Source of the DNA: a virus
Virus record (IMG/VR): IMGVR_UViG_3300022924_000012
Location: 1 to 40,324 of that record
Length of the DNA: 40,324 nucleotides
Direction: 5' to 3' (one strand)
A program made the translations under genes and the position numbers. Below the pieces are notes generated by a model that searched no databases, was not told the DNA's origin, and saw only the letters and a list, made by a program, of their open reading frames with translations. Positions 31,182 to 39,156 of the stretch are shown piece after piece; within the stretch, counting starts at the first letter, position 1, and each line of letters begins with the position of its first letter.

Positions 31182-31739
31182 ATGAAAAAGATAAGCACGT
31201 TATTTAAGAAAGACCCCAATGATTTGGGTAGAGTCGTTAACGAGATTAATCCTGAAAACGAATGGGTATTCGATGAAAGAGTTAAGGCAACTAGAAAATG
31301 GGATGGTACTGCATGCGCGATCATCGATGGTGAATTGTATAAGCGTTACGATGTTAAAAAAGGCAAAGCGGTTCCTGAAAATGCAATCCCCTGTCAAGAA
31401 CCAGACTTTATTACTGGACATTGGCCACACTGGATAAAATGCGATAGATCAGAGAACGGTAACAAGTGGCATTTTGAGGCATTTGATTCCGATCTTAATT
31501 TAGCTGACGGAACTTATGAGTTAATCGGGCCAAAAATACAAGGCAATCCAGAGAGGGTTATTAAGCATATTCTGATGAAGCATGGAGAATTTGAGCTTAA
31601 TATCCTTAGACATAATAAGCCTACATTCGATACTATATGCTATCATCTTATGGAATGGGATATTGAAGGTATTGTATTCCATCATCCAGATGGCAGAATG
31701 TGTAAAATAAGAAAGTCGGATTTCGGCTTCAAAAGATAA
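31182..31739 (+). CDS. RNA ligase-like nucleotidyltransferase (DUF5565-type)
   Basis: 185 residues with the motifs of the covalent nucleotidyltransferases: motif I ATRKWDGTACAI with Lys39 as the nucleotide acceptor (KxDG), a motif-III-like FEAF/GTYELIGPKIQG region (98-121), motif IV IEGIVFH (161-167) and motif V CKIRKSDF (174-181). No OB fold follows, so this is a minimal ligase of RNA-ligase type rather than a DNA ligase. It would seal RNA ends using ATP, and could repair tRNAs cut by host anticodon nucleases. It is a lone plus-strand gene between two minus-strand tail genes, with promoter and terminator of its own. Family name is from memory. Confidence 0.8.
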   Translation: MKKISTLFKKDPNDLGRVVNEINPENEWVFDERVKATRKWDGTACAIIDGELYKRYDVKKGKAVPENAIPCQEPDFITGHWPHWIKCDRSENGNKWHFEAFDSDLNLADGTYELIGPKIQGNPERVIKHILMKHGEFELNILRHNKPTFDTICYHLMEWDIEGIVFHHPDGRMCKIRKSDFGFKR

Positions 31740-31762
31740 TTCATAGAGAGCGTTAATGAGAT

Positions 31763-31793
31763 CACCCATTGCCGGATAGCGTGGGTGTTTTTT
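31763..31793 (+). terminator. Intrinsic terminator of the RNA ligase cassette
   Basis: CACCCA (31763-31768) pairs with TGGGTG (31782-31787) around a 13-nt loop, followed by six T. The T-run reaches the stop codon of the convergent baseplate gene. Confidence 0.8.
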
Positions 31794-34023
31794 ATAACCT
31801 CGTTGTTTCAACTCTTTGCGTTTCCCCTAAATCGCTTATCACTTCCTCTTTGTATGACGGTACCTCGTCTGTTAGCGTTTCAGCAAACCTCAATGTATGA
31901 TTGCCAGTCTTTAAACTGAATTCTCCTGAAATGAATATAAACGATATATCAGGTATTAAATCAACTTGTAAAAGCGTATTTATACCCAACCCGACTAAGT
32001 AAGAATTCACAAAGTTTGCGGTTAATATCCTATATGGCCTTTGATGCGCCCTTAATTCAGAGTTAGCAACAATATGTAGCAACGATTCATCTTCACCTGG
32101 TACAGTTACCCTACTCCACTGCAGAGACCTGTAAAACGTATCGCTTGCGCCTAATATCTGTATGCCTGATGTTCTTTGAGTTTCTAAAGGCTCATCACCA
32201 TGTAATAATAAGATAGGGTCTTTAGTGTAGGTCTGTTTTGCATATTGCGTTTGTTTATTGAATATTCCAACAGGAGGTTTAAAAGCAGATTCTGCAATAC
32301 CGGGCTGTATAGCGACGTTATTTACATTTATGGTGTAATTAGTGCCAACTGCTTTTAAATTATAGAGGCCAATCTGTATCTGGAAATCTGAATCCTGAGC
32401 AGCTAAAGTATAATTAAATGTAAATTGATTGGCCTCAAATTCATTAGCATTATATTTAGCGTATAAAGCACCATAATCACTAGTCCAGCCTTTACCAGAA
32501 ACGAAATACCTATCATTAGTAATGTCATGCACCAAAACAAAAACAAACCTATCTCCAAACAGACCATTATAGGCTGTAGGCGCAAAGAAGTCAAATGATA
32601 TTGTCGCCAGGTCATTCGCCCTTATCTGTACTGGGGTATCATTTAAAAAATAACCATCGTCATCACCCGCATCAATTATTAAATAATAATCCGTAGTAGG
32701 CGTTCCGTTGTTCATCCTTATTCCGGTCGATCCTGTAATGCCATTCATTGGAACCCACCCGTCAGGATATCCTGTAGGATTAGTAGACCAAATATTGAAA
32801 TCTCCGTTATTTAAGTCGTTAGAAATGTACCCAAATCTGTAATATGATTCGCTGAGCAATAAAGCTTTGTTGATGTTTATTTCTCCTTGCGCTGGCTGAA
32901 CATCCCTGATAAATTGTTTTCCGGCCGTTATACTTTCCCCCAAATAAAATAGATCAATAAAGTCACCATTCGACCGATACTCCATCGCCTGAATGGTGCC
33001 AGTAGAAAGTTCTTCATAGTTAACCATCTGCCACCTTCCATCCCATTGATGCAACCGACTAGACCATCTTTCAACTATTGATCTTATTACTTCGTAACAA
33101 CTTTCAGCAGTTCCATCTTCTTTAATGAAAGCCATTGTATTTATGTAAGTCCTGGTAAGCGGGGATCTTTCAAATGTAAGCGGAGCAAAATACATGTTCG
33201 TTTCGGTAGTATTTACCGCTATGATAATATTTAAGTCTAACCCTGTTTTGGAAAGAGCTAAACACAACACTTCTTGATCAGACTTCATCCCCCGTATCTT
33301 TGTGCCGTCATCATTCTGAAACGGTAAATATTTCAATGTACCTAGTGCATCAGTAGCCGTAATGGTAACAGGATAAGGCTTCGCTTGAAACGGCTCTGAA
33401 CATGAATCTGGTATTACATAACCTACCCAATTCCAAGCCTCCGAAATAACAACTCTCCAAGCACGCTCGTCCTCCGTGTACATTTGAGCAAGATCGAAGT
33501 TTTCATCCGAAACTATTTTAAATGTGGCTTCGCTTCCATTGATGGGATAGCTCTTTAAATCGCCTTGATCTTTATAAGATATGACTACCGGATCTTCGTT
33601 TTCACCCACCAATTCAACATTAATAACTATAGGGTCGTCACTACCATAAGTAACATGTTTTTGGAAATCTATCTTGACAGTATCCCCGTTTTTATCGCAA
33701 AATTCAGCATGGATAGCGTTTTTGTATACCAATGTGTCTGGATCAGGCGCTGGAGGTGACCCATCGGTTAATACAACCGTTCCTGGATTGGAAAACTCAC
33801 CATTAACCCTAACAACTCCTGTATATGTTCCGGCACCTAATCCTGTAAACGTTTTGTATTTTATCGTGCTGTTATTGACAAATGTAGTCCCATAATCTTT
33901 GCTATAATAGAATATATCTCCGGGATTATCTGGAATATGAGAAGTTACACTAATAGTCATGTAACCATCAGTAGCGCCTGGACTTGTTGGATTGACACCT
34001 ATAACCGATGCTGATACACTCAT
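31792..34023 (-). CDS. Baseplate/tail-tip protein (743 aa)
   Basis: A large beta-rich protein directly after the tape measure, where tail-tip hub proteins lie. The first 95 residues look like an Ig/FN3-type domain (KTFTGLGAGTYTGVVRVNG), followed by a Pro/Asp linker. The middle (ALGTLKYLPFQNDDGTKIRG and SIVERWSSRLHQWDGRWQMV) resembles tail proteins of Bacteroidota siphophages. No enzymatic motif was seen. It probably closes the tail tube and holds the fibre proteins encoded next. Confidence 0.75.
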   Translation of the reverse strand: MSVSASVIGVNPTSPGATDGYMTISVTSHIPDNPGDIFYYSKDYGTTFVNNSTIKYKTFTGLGAGTYTGVVRVNGEFSNPGTVVLTDGSPPAPDPDTLVYKNAIHAEFCDKNGDTVKIDFQKHVTYGSDDPIVINVELVGENEDPVVISYKDQGDLKSYPINGSEATFKIVSDENFDLAQMYTEDERAWRVVISEAWNWVGYVIPDSCSEPFQAKPYPVTITATDALGTLKYLPFQNDDGTKIRGMKSDQEVLCLALSKTGLDLNIIIAVNTTETNMYFAPLTFERSPLTRTYINTMAFIKEDGTAESCYEVIRSIVERWSSRLHQWDGRWQMVNYEELSTGTIQAMEYRSNGDFIDLFYLGESITAGKQFIRDVQPAQGEININKALLLSESYYRFGYISNDLNNGDFNIWSTNPTGYPDGWVPMNGITGSTGIRMNNGTPTTDYYLIIDAGDDDGYFLNDTPVQIRANDLATISFDFFAPTAYNGLFGDRFVFVLVHDITNDRYFVSGKGWTSDYGALYAKYNANEFEANQFTFNYTLAAQDSDFQIQIGLYNLKAVGTNYTINVNNVAIQPGIAESAFKPPVGIFNKQTQYAKQTYTKDPILLLHGDEPLETQRTSGIQILGASDTFYRSLQWSRVTVPGEDESLLHIVANSELRAHQRPYRILTANFVNSYLVGLGINTLLQVDLIPDISFIFISGEFSLKTGNHTLRFAETLTDEVPSYKEEVISDLGETQRVETTRL

Positions 34024-35856
34024 TTAGCTTCTGTTTAATTGACTTTGACCTTTTCTAACCTGTATCGCTAACCCTTTGTTATCCACAATAGGAATGATCT
34101 GCCAGTTTGATGGGCCGCCACTGCTTAACATTGATTTTAACTTACTTAATGGCGCTACTACTTCCGGATTGTTCCTTGCCCCTGAATATTCACCTATTAA
34201 CGCATTTGTAGGCCCGTACACGATACCACCATTCGCAAAGGCTGTGATGTTATTAGAGTTACCCTTAATGCCGCCTCCGATGCCTTTAGCTTTACCAGAC
34301 ACGAAAGATCCTAACGCCAATAAAGCGACACCCGCAGCAATAGCAACTACAGGATTCAAAGATTCCAACGCTGTCTTAATCGCTTGCAATCCAATACCAA
34401 CCCCGATAGCCATTTCACCTAATTGAGTTAATACGCCACCGAGCGAACCTAATAAACTTTTACCTAGTGCATCCACTACACTTGTGCCATCGGCAAGAGC
34501 AGTACCAATCGCATCACCTATACCAGCGAAAGTACCGACCAATCCGACATTTAAAATACCGCTTAGCTTTTCGTTAAAATCTTCCTGATCTCTTAATAGT
34601 TTCTGTTCTTCCTCAGATATAGTACCCCTTAATTTATTAAACGTGCTTATTGCGTACTTACCAAAATCATTAAACTTGAACTTAGTCGGATCTTTCAGTT
34701 CCCGGACTTTGTTGTCTTTAGGTACTTTGGCAGTATCAAGCCCACCAACCGAACCGGATAGATCTGCACCTTTCTTAACCTCTGCTGTAATAGCTTTAGT
34801 CAGTTGAAGATTCCTTTCGGTTAAGATATTACTATCGGTTTTTAAGTTATTGATTTGTGTTTGGGTATCTTCAAGTAATTTAGTTGCATCATATACCTTT
34901 TTAGCGGCTGTAATACTACCACCTCCAGCACTTAAACTGGACGTACCCATATTTGATGCCGCTTCCAGTTCCCTTGCTTTCCTGACTTCATTGATCTGTT
35001 TTAGCTTAACCTTTTCCAGATCAATTAGCTTTTGTTCATCCTCTAATTGCCTGGATGAATTCTTAGTAATTAAATCCTGAGCGGCCCTCGCACGACCTGT
35101 TGCAATGATCGCAAGAGTTAAGCTATCGTATGCGGCCTTTGCCCCGCCATTCAGGATTGTCTCATCCTGCAGGTTCTTGAAGTATTTAGGGTATTGTTCC
35201 TGCAATTCATTAACCGCATCCCTTCTTTCACGAATAGAGATACTTGTATCGGTAGCAACTTTATATAACGATGTTAACTCTGTGACTTCTTTCTGTGCGT
35301 TCTGAGCGCCTTTTAACTGAACCTGATCTAATTGGTTTAACGATTCAAGATATTCGTCTGAGGCCTTCTTACTGTTCTTTAATGCCTTTGCGTTTGAATC
35401 AAGTCCACGTGTCCACGCTCCGGTACCTACAGTTGCAAAAGTAACAGCAGATACAATAGCTGTAAATGCTAAACCCGCTAAACCTGCAGCCGGGATAAGT
35501 TGAGTTAAGTTGTTTTGTATTGCGGTAAACCCATAAGGCAAATCCTGCAATACCCGACCTAAGTTCATGTACATAATACCAGAACTCCTAGCTGAATTAC
35601 CAGCGTTTGCCAATGCAGGGGCTAATGTCCTTGCTGATGCGGCAGTCTGTGCGATTGTTACTTGTCCGGCCCTTAAAGATGATTGGAATGTCCTAAGGTT
35701 AATATTATTTACCCTGGCAATGTTTTGACTTATTGTATTTGATGCGTTCTGAGCGGCCGCACCTGTACGGTTTAATTCGGCAGCAGCAGATTGTAATCCT
35801 GTTCTGAAATTGGTAACTTGTGCCTCTAATACTGCGGAAATTATTGCATCTGCCAT
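34024..35856 (-). CDS. Tape measure protein (610 aa)
   Basis: Sets tail length and is the scaffold for tube assembly. The N terminus is Ala/Asn/Gln-rich helix (FRTGLQSAAAELNRTGAAAQ), the segment RVLQDLPYGFTAIQNNLTQL is common in Bacteroidota phage tape measures, and there are hydrophobic helices near residues 127-145 and 485-530 and a coiled-coil middle. At about 0.15 nm per residue it predicts a tail of roughly 90 nm. It follows the frameshifted tail chaperones, as expected. Confidence 0.9.
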   Translation of the reverse strand: MADAIISAVLEAQVTNFRTGLQSAAAELNRTGAAAQNASNTISQNIARVNNINLRTFQSSLRAGQVTIAQTAASARTLAPALANAGNSARSSGIMYMNLGRVLQDLPYGFTAIQNNLTQLIPAAGLAGLAFTAIVSAVTFATVGTGAWTRGLDSNAKALKNSKKASDEYLESLNQLDQVQLKGAQNAQKEVTELTSLYKVATDTSISIRERRDAVNELQEQYPKYFKNLQDETILNGGAKAAYDSLTLAIIATGRARAAQDLITKNSSRQLEDEQKLIDLEKVKLKQINEVRKARELEAASNMGTSSLSAGGGSITAAKKVYDATKLLEDTQTQINNLKTDSNILTERNLQLTKAITAEVKKGADLSGSVGGLDTAKVPKDNKVRELKDPTKFKFNDFGKYAISTFNKLRGTISEEEQKLLRDQEDFNEKLSGILNVGLVGTFAGIGDAIGTALADGTSVVDALGKSLLGSLGGVLTQLGEMAIGVGIGLQAIKTALESLNPVVAIAAGVALLALGSFVSGKAKGIGGGIKGNSNNITAFANGGIVYGPTNALIGEYSGARNNPEVVAPLSKLKSMLSSGGPSNWQIIPIVDNKGLAIQVRKGQSQLNRS

Positions 35857-35860
35857 GATC

Positions 35861-36160
35861 TTAATTTATTAGTTTTGCTAATCGCTTTTCTTTCTCTTTC
35901 CAGTAAGTAGCTAACCGCCTTTTCATATCTTTTTTACTTATCAATGGCTCATCTTTCTCATCTCCTATTCTCCACAAACTAGCTAAAGAACCTGAGCTTT
36001 CAACGTGTGGCGCTACAGAGAATAAAGCTACATTCCTAAACCAACTTTCTTCCTTATTTTCCTTTTGCTTATACCCCTCACACTTAAGGTCGAAATTATA
36101 CAAGGTAAATCCGGCAAGTTCTTCAACACTCATTCCTAAAACGCCATAAGCAAAACACAT
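35861..36160 (-). CDS. Tail assembly chaperone T domain (made by -1 frameshift)
   Basis: This frame is -1 relative to the gene at 36190-36561 and is open without a stop back to the slippery run at 36214-36226, so it is probably read only as the C-terminal half of a fused G-T protein of about 233 residues. The internal ATG at 36160 is probably not a main start. The frame has VEELAGFTLYNFDLKCEGYK and a Lys/Arg-rich end. G and GT chaperones coat the tape measure during tail assembly. Confidence 0.8.
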   Translation of the reverse strand: MCFAYGVLGMSVEELAGFTLYNFDLKCEGYKQKENKEESWFRNVALFSVAPHVESSGSLASLWRIGDEKDEPLISKKDMKRRLATYWKEKEKRLAKLIN

Positions 36161-36189
36161 GATCTGTCTGCTGTATATACGTATATCCT

Positions 36190-36561
36190 TTAGGGTTGAG
36201 CGTTTAGTTCTTCCTTTTTTTTTAAAGCCTGTTGGCTGAGGTTTATCAGTTCATGCCCCGCTGAGCTTTCACCCCATGCCGCCCACATCCTGTTAGAATC
36301 ATTAGCAAAGTTTTCTTCTGAACCGAATTCATCAAACAGATCCATCGCTTCCTCATAGGTCAATGGTTGCCTTTGCTTTCTTATCGCCTCACCATATAAG
36401 CCGCAATAGAAAAGATCACCTAATAAAGCATAATTGCTTTCTAAAGTGCCCGCTTTCATTTTATGCTGAACTATGTAGGATTTAAATAATAGCCCTGCTT
36501 GTACACCAAAACGAAGCGTATGCTTTTGCCCTTTTATCTCTATTTCAAGTACCCCGTTCAT
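36190..36561 (-). CDS. Tail assembly chaperone G
   Basis: 123 residues between the tail tube and tape measure genes. Contains LRFGVQAGLLFKSYIVQHKM and LTYEEAMDLFDEFGSEE, typical of the small helical chaperone family. The C-terminal ALKKKEELNAQP is the zero-frame product after the slippery site; frameshifting at the poly-A run replaces it with the T domain. Confidence 0.82.
   Translation of the reverse strand: MNGVLEIEIKGQKHTLRFGVQAGLLFKSYIVQHKMKAGTLESNYALLGDLFYCGLYGEAIRKQRQPLTYEEAMDLFDEFGSEENFANDSNRMWAAWGESSAGHELINLSQQALKKKEELNAQP
36214..36226 (-). promoter_or_regulatory. Programmed -1 frameshift site of the tail chaperones
   Basis: The minus strand reads TTTAAAAAAAAAG. In the G reading frame both T-TTA-AAA and A-AAA-AAG heptamers are in phase, the latter being the strongest known bacterial slippery type. 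The -1 frame after it is open through 35861. Any stimulatory structure downstream has not been modelled. Confidence 0.85.
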
Positions 36562-36564
36562 AAA

Positions 36565-37032
36565 TTATGCTACAGGTTCTACAAAGATTTCTCCAGTAAG
36601 GTTAAGGGTTGCAGTGAACGTCACTACATCGTTTGTAGGATTGGTTTCAGAGACATTAGACAACCAACCACGAGCCTCATAGAAACCGTCTGGCCCCTGT
36701 GCTGCATCAGATATTCTCCACCAGCTAATAGTTCCTGCTTTGATTTGCTTTTTAAGAGTGGTAGCATTCTTTTTCGTAGTTAGTTCGCCTGAATCCAATG
36801 TAGATAACTGCCCTTCAATAGAAATAGTACCCGATAGCGTGCCCGGCTTAGATGAAGTATTACCCTGATCACATTGATTAGTGGTAGTCTGTTCTGCCCT
36901 TGTCAGGTTACCTGAACTTGAAGTAAGGCACACAACAGGTAGGTAATTTGCTTCCGTTCCTCGTGTTGCCGTTAATGCAGTAACAGAATCATTTTCAAGC
37001 ATGAATTCATTACCGTTTCTTTGTGTTGCCAT
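36565..37032 (-). CDS. Major tail tube protein (155 aa)
   Basis: The ATG at 37032 gives MATQRNGNEFML; the longer frame to 37065 would include the promoter. The mature fold is beta-rich with the typical endings: AGTISWWRISDAAQ, GFYEARGWLSNVSE, NPTNDVVTFTATLNLTG. This is the tube-forming protein of siphophage tails. It has its own promoter, which fits the high amount needed, and sits upstream of the tail chaperones. Confidence 0.86.
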   Translation of the reverse strand: MATQRNGNEFMLENDSVTALTATRGTEANYLPVVCLTSSSGNLTRAEQTTTNQCDQGNTSSKPGTLSGTISIEGQLSTLDSGELTTKKNATTLKKQIKAGTISWWRISDAAQGPDGFYEARGWLSNVSETNPTNDVVTFTATLNLTGEIFVEPVA

Positions 37033-37054
37033 GTTCTTAAATATTATGTTTTTG

Positions 37055-37085
37055 TAAATGTACAAACATTGGAACGGAATTGCAA
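37055..37085 (-). promoter_or_regulatory. Promoter for the tail tube and tail operon
   Basis: TTG (37083-37085), 20-nt spacer, TACATTTA (37055-37062) on the minus strand, 22 nt before the ATG at 37032. The last base of the -7 box differs from consensus. Confidence 0.6.
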
Positions 37086-37088
37086 TAG

Positions 37089-37235
37089 TTAATTTTGCAG
37101 TACTAGTTGCTCCTTAACCCATCTTTCCTGTAACCAGATTTGCCTTAACTTTTTAAGTGGGCACATGGCTTCAAGAATCGGGTATAATAATTCAGCTTGC
37201 TTTTCTAGCTCTGTGGCTGCTGTGATATCTGACAT
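37089..37235 (-). CDS. Small protein before the tail tube gene (48 aa)
   Basis: The ATG at 37235 overlaps the end of the tail-terminator gene by 31 bp. The product starts MSDITAATELEKQAELLYPI and is a single amphipathic helix pair (LRQIWLQERWVKEQL). Probably a small tail assembly part; function unknown. Confidence 0.58.
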   Translation of the reverse strand: MSDITAATELEKQAELLYPILEAMCPLKKLRQIWLQERWVKEQLVLQN

Positions 37236-37684
37236 AAAACTAATGCTTGCGTCATAAATATTCTATTTGTACTATCTTGGTATTCTAAATTACGGATTGA
37301 TTCTAAGCTGGATTTGCTCATATCGAAAGGATCGGATAATTGAACGTCCATCTTGTATCCGTTGCCATTGGGCCATAATAAAGCAAGTATCAAATCCATT
37401 ATCTTTTCTGAATGTTCGTGATTACCACTATTCGCATTGAATGACACCTTGACTTGTATCTGTATGCTTGCCTGATCGCTACGTAAACATTGAGGACTGT
37501 TGTTATCTGCTGTCTGGTTTTCTAATGCAACTACAGCTGTTACAGGACTTAATCCACCAATGATAGCAGGTTGTTTCTTATTGGTGAATACATCGAATAC
37601 AGGAATAACAACCCCTAGATAAGTGAGTGTGCTCAGCTTCTGTACTAATGCCTCCCTAAGTGGTATATTAACAGACCTTATCAT
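37205..37684 (-). CDS. Tail terminator/completion protein (159 aa)
   Basis: Position (after the gp10-like gene, before the tube protein) and the beta-rich pattern VVIPVFDVFTNKKQPAIIGG, ASIQIQVKVSFNANSG and FMTQALVLCQISQ are those of the tail-terminator family, which caps the tube and links it to the neck. It overlaps the upstream gene by 4 bp. Confidence 0.75.
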   Translation of the reverse strand: MIRSVNIPLREALVQKLSTLTYLGVVIPVFDVFTNKKQPAIIGGLSPVTAVVALENQTADNNSPQCLRSDQASIQIQVKVSFNANSGNHEHSEKIMDLILALLWPNGNGYKMDVQLSDPFDMSKSSLESIRNLEYQDSTNRIFMTQALVLCQISQQPQS

Positions 37685-38184
37685 ATTCTGGCAGTTCTTA
37701 AAATATCTTTTAATTCGTTAACAAATAATATTTGGTTTCTTAGGAATGCGGGCAAGAAATAAGGCTGGGCAAGTATCGTCCCCCGACCGTTGATATAAAA
37801 CTTAGCTGCTAATGCTTTCCATTCGGGTGGCACACTAGCTAAATAAGATCTTGCGCTTTGTCCCGTTCCGAATTCAATCCATGCTGCTACCTCACCTGCA
37901 GAACGTTCAACAAATATAGTAGCCTTGTAGCCTGTTGAATCGATCTGGTATCCTATCGCCTGACTAACTGGAGTCCATCCCTTATCCGGCTTAATATTCC
38001 TTAATGCTTGCGTACCTTTTTGAGTAGCTACATTATCCCCTGGCCCCGGTGCATTCCTTATCGCTTCGACTTCAATTTCCCCAGCATAAAATTCAACAGT
38101 TTCTCTGACTTTCTGTTGAACACTCTCGCTCATCGAATTCAGTCTTTGAGCCACCTCGCTAAAGTTATGCCGGATTCCAGCCAT
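37681..38184 (-). CDS. HK97 gp10-like neck protein (167 aa)
   Basis: Begins MAGIRHNFSEVAQRLNSMSE (helix) and contains VERSAGEVAAWIEFGTGQSA and AQPYFLPAFLRNQILF, the two conserved blocks of the HK97 gp10 family, which helps join tail to head. Typical size and place. Confidence 0.83.
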   Translation of the reverse strand: MAGIRHNFSEVAQRLNSMSESVQQKVRETVEFYAGEIEVEAIRNAPGPGDNVATQKGTQALRNIKPDKGWTPVSQAIGYQIDSTGYKATIFVERSAGEVAAWIEFGTGQSARSYLASVPPEWKALAAKFYINGRGTILAQPYFLPAFLRNQILFVNELKDILRTARI

Positions 38185-38354
38185 TACTTAGACTTTACAG
38201 TTTCAGCTTTATCTTTTACGATCTCAGCTTTGCCTAAGAACACCAAACGATCAGCAAGGTCTTTTGATACCTCATGTTCCTGACCGATTTCTTTTGCGCC
38301 ATCAATGTTGTAAAACTTCAATGCTTTTACCTTTACCAATGCTTGTTCTTCCAT
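38184..38354 (-). CDS. Small head-completion-region protein (56 aa)
   Basis: The stop overlaps the next ATG (TAATG). The product has VKVKALKFYNIDGAKEIG and ADRLVFLGKAEIV, with a Lys-rich tail. It shares a KVKxLK start and an A..L...G.A.. core with 38914-39081, so they may be paralogues. Small proteins of this kind are common in head-tail modules of Bacteroidota phages. Confidence 0.68.
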   Translation of the reverse strand: MEEQALVKVKALKFYNIDGAKEIGQEHEVSKDLADRLVFLGKAEIVKDKAETVKSK

Positions 38355-38362
38355 GATTATAA

Positions 38363-38914
38363 TTATTGAATGAATAAATTTCTACTGAATTTTGATGCGA
38401 TCTTAAACACATCCGGTGATAGCTCATCCATCGGCATACCCTGATTCTTTAACCAGATATCAACCTGCATTTGAATAGCTGTTTTTAATGCTGAGGGTAA
38501 TACTTCATAACCTGCAACGTAAGTCATATTAAATGCACCGTAAGTCTCGTTATATCCCACGGGGTATATAATATAGCAATCATTAAAATAAGGCATTCCA
38601 ATGCGCTTAAAATCAAGTCCTGAGATAGCGTAATCGGTGATAAGTGTATCAGGATCAACAACCGAATTAAGCGAGGTAATAGACTGGATAGGCCCGTAAG
38701 GTATTTCTGCCTCTGATCCGTCCCATTGCCATTGTAAAGTTTTGGTTGCCAGTGATAGGTTTAATTCCTTTTCTAAAACTTCCCTTGCCGCTTTCATAAA
38801 CATCAACAAACGACCTTCAGTAACAGCATAGTCATCGTCTACCTGGCAGAACGCTTTTAGTTCCTCCAGCGTTACAGGCTCATCCGTTACGTCTGTTATT
38901 ATCTTGACTTCCAT
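38363..38914 (-). CDS. Head-tail connector (gp6-like) protein (183 aa)
   Basis: Contains EPVTLEELKAFCQVDDDYA (about 13-31), LLMFMKAAREVLEKEL and a helical C-terminal part, the pattern of the HK97 gp6/SPP1 gp15-type connector that binds the portal and starts the neck. Overlaps the upstream 55-aa gene by 1 bp (TAATG). Confidence 0.85.
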   Translation of the reverse strand: MEVKIITDVTDEPVTLEELKAFCQVDDDYAVTEGRLLMFMKAAREVLEKELNLSLATKTLQWQWDGSEAEIPYGPIQSITSLNSVVDPDTLITDYAISGLDFKRIGMPYFNDCYIIYPVGYNETYGAFNMTYVAGYEVLPSALKTAIQMQVDIWLKNQGMPMDELSPDVFKIASKFSRNLFIQ

Positions 38915-39081
38915 TACTTAGTTTTGTAATTGCCCTTTTGTTGCTTGTTATTGTACGCTTGCTTTTCTTCCTTTACAGCAACTCCAGTGCGCTCGAAATA
39001 ATTTGCCTGCTCATCGGTTATTTCGACTGATTGATTAGCCTTGTTGTCCAGATGATCCTTTAAAAACTTAACCTTTGCCAT
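38914..39081 (-). CDS. Small head-completion-region protein (55 aa)
   Basis: The ATG at 39081 is 20 nt after a TACATTTG box, so this is the first gene of the head-tail operon. The product has MAKVKFLKDHLDNKANQS, then VEITDEQANYFERTGVAV, and a Lys/Asn/Gln-rich tail. It is similar in plan to 38184-38354. Function unknown. Confidence 0.66.
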   Translation of the reverse strand: MAKVKFLKDHLDNKANQSVEITDEQANYFERTGVAVKEEKQAYNNKQQKGNYKTK

Positions 39082-39101
39082 GTTGTGATTTTAAGTATAA
39101 T

Positions 39102-39132
39102 CAAATGTACATATAAATGTTACAATTGGCAA
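39102..39132 (-). promoter_or_regulatory. Promoter for the head-tail connector operon
   Basis: TTG (39130-39132), 20-nt spacer, TACATTTG (39102-39109) on the minus strand. It restarts the late transcript after the capsid terminator. Confidence 0.76.
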
Positions 39133-39145
39133 TAGGTAAGAATTG

Positions 39146-39153
39146 TATATTTG
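39146..39153 (+). promoter_or_regulatory. -7 element of the 39157 cassette
   Basis: TATATTTG ends 3 nt before the ATG at 39157. TTG lies 17 nt upstream (39126-39128). Confidence 0.62.
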
Positions 39154-39156
39154 GGT

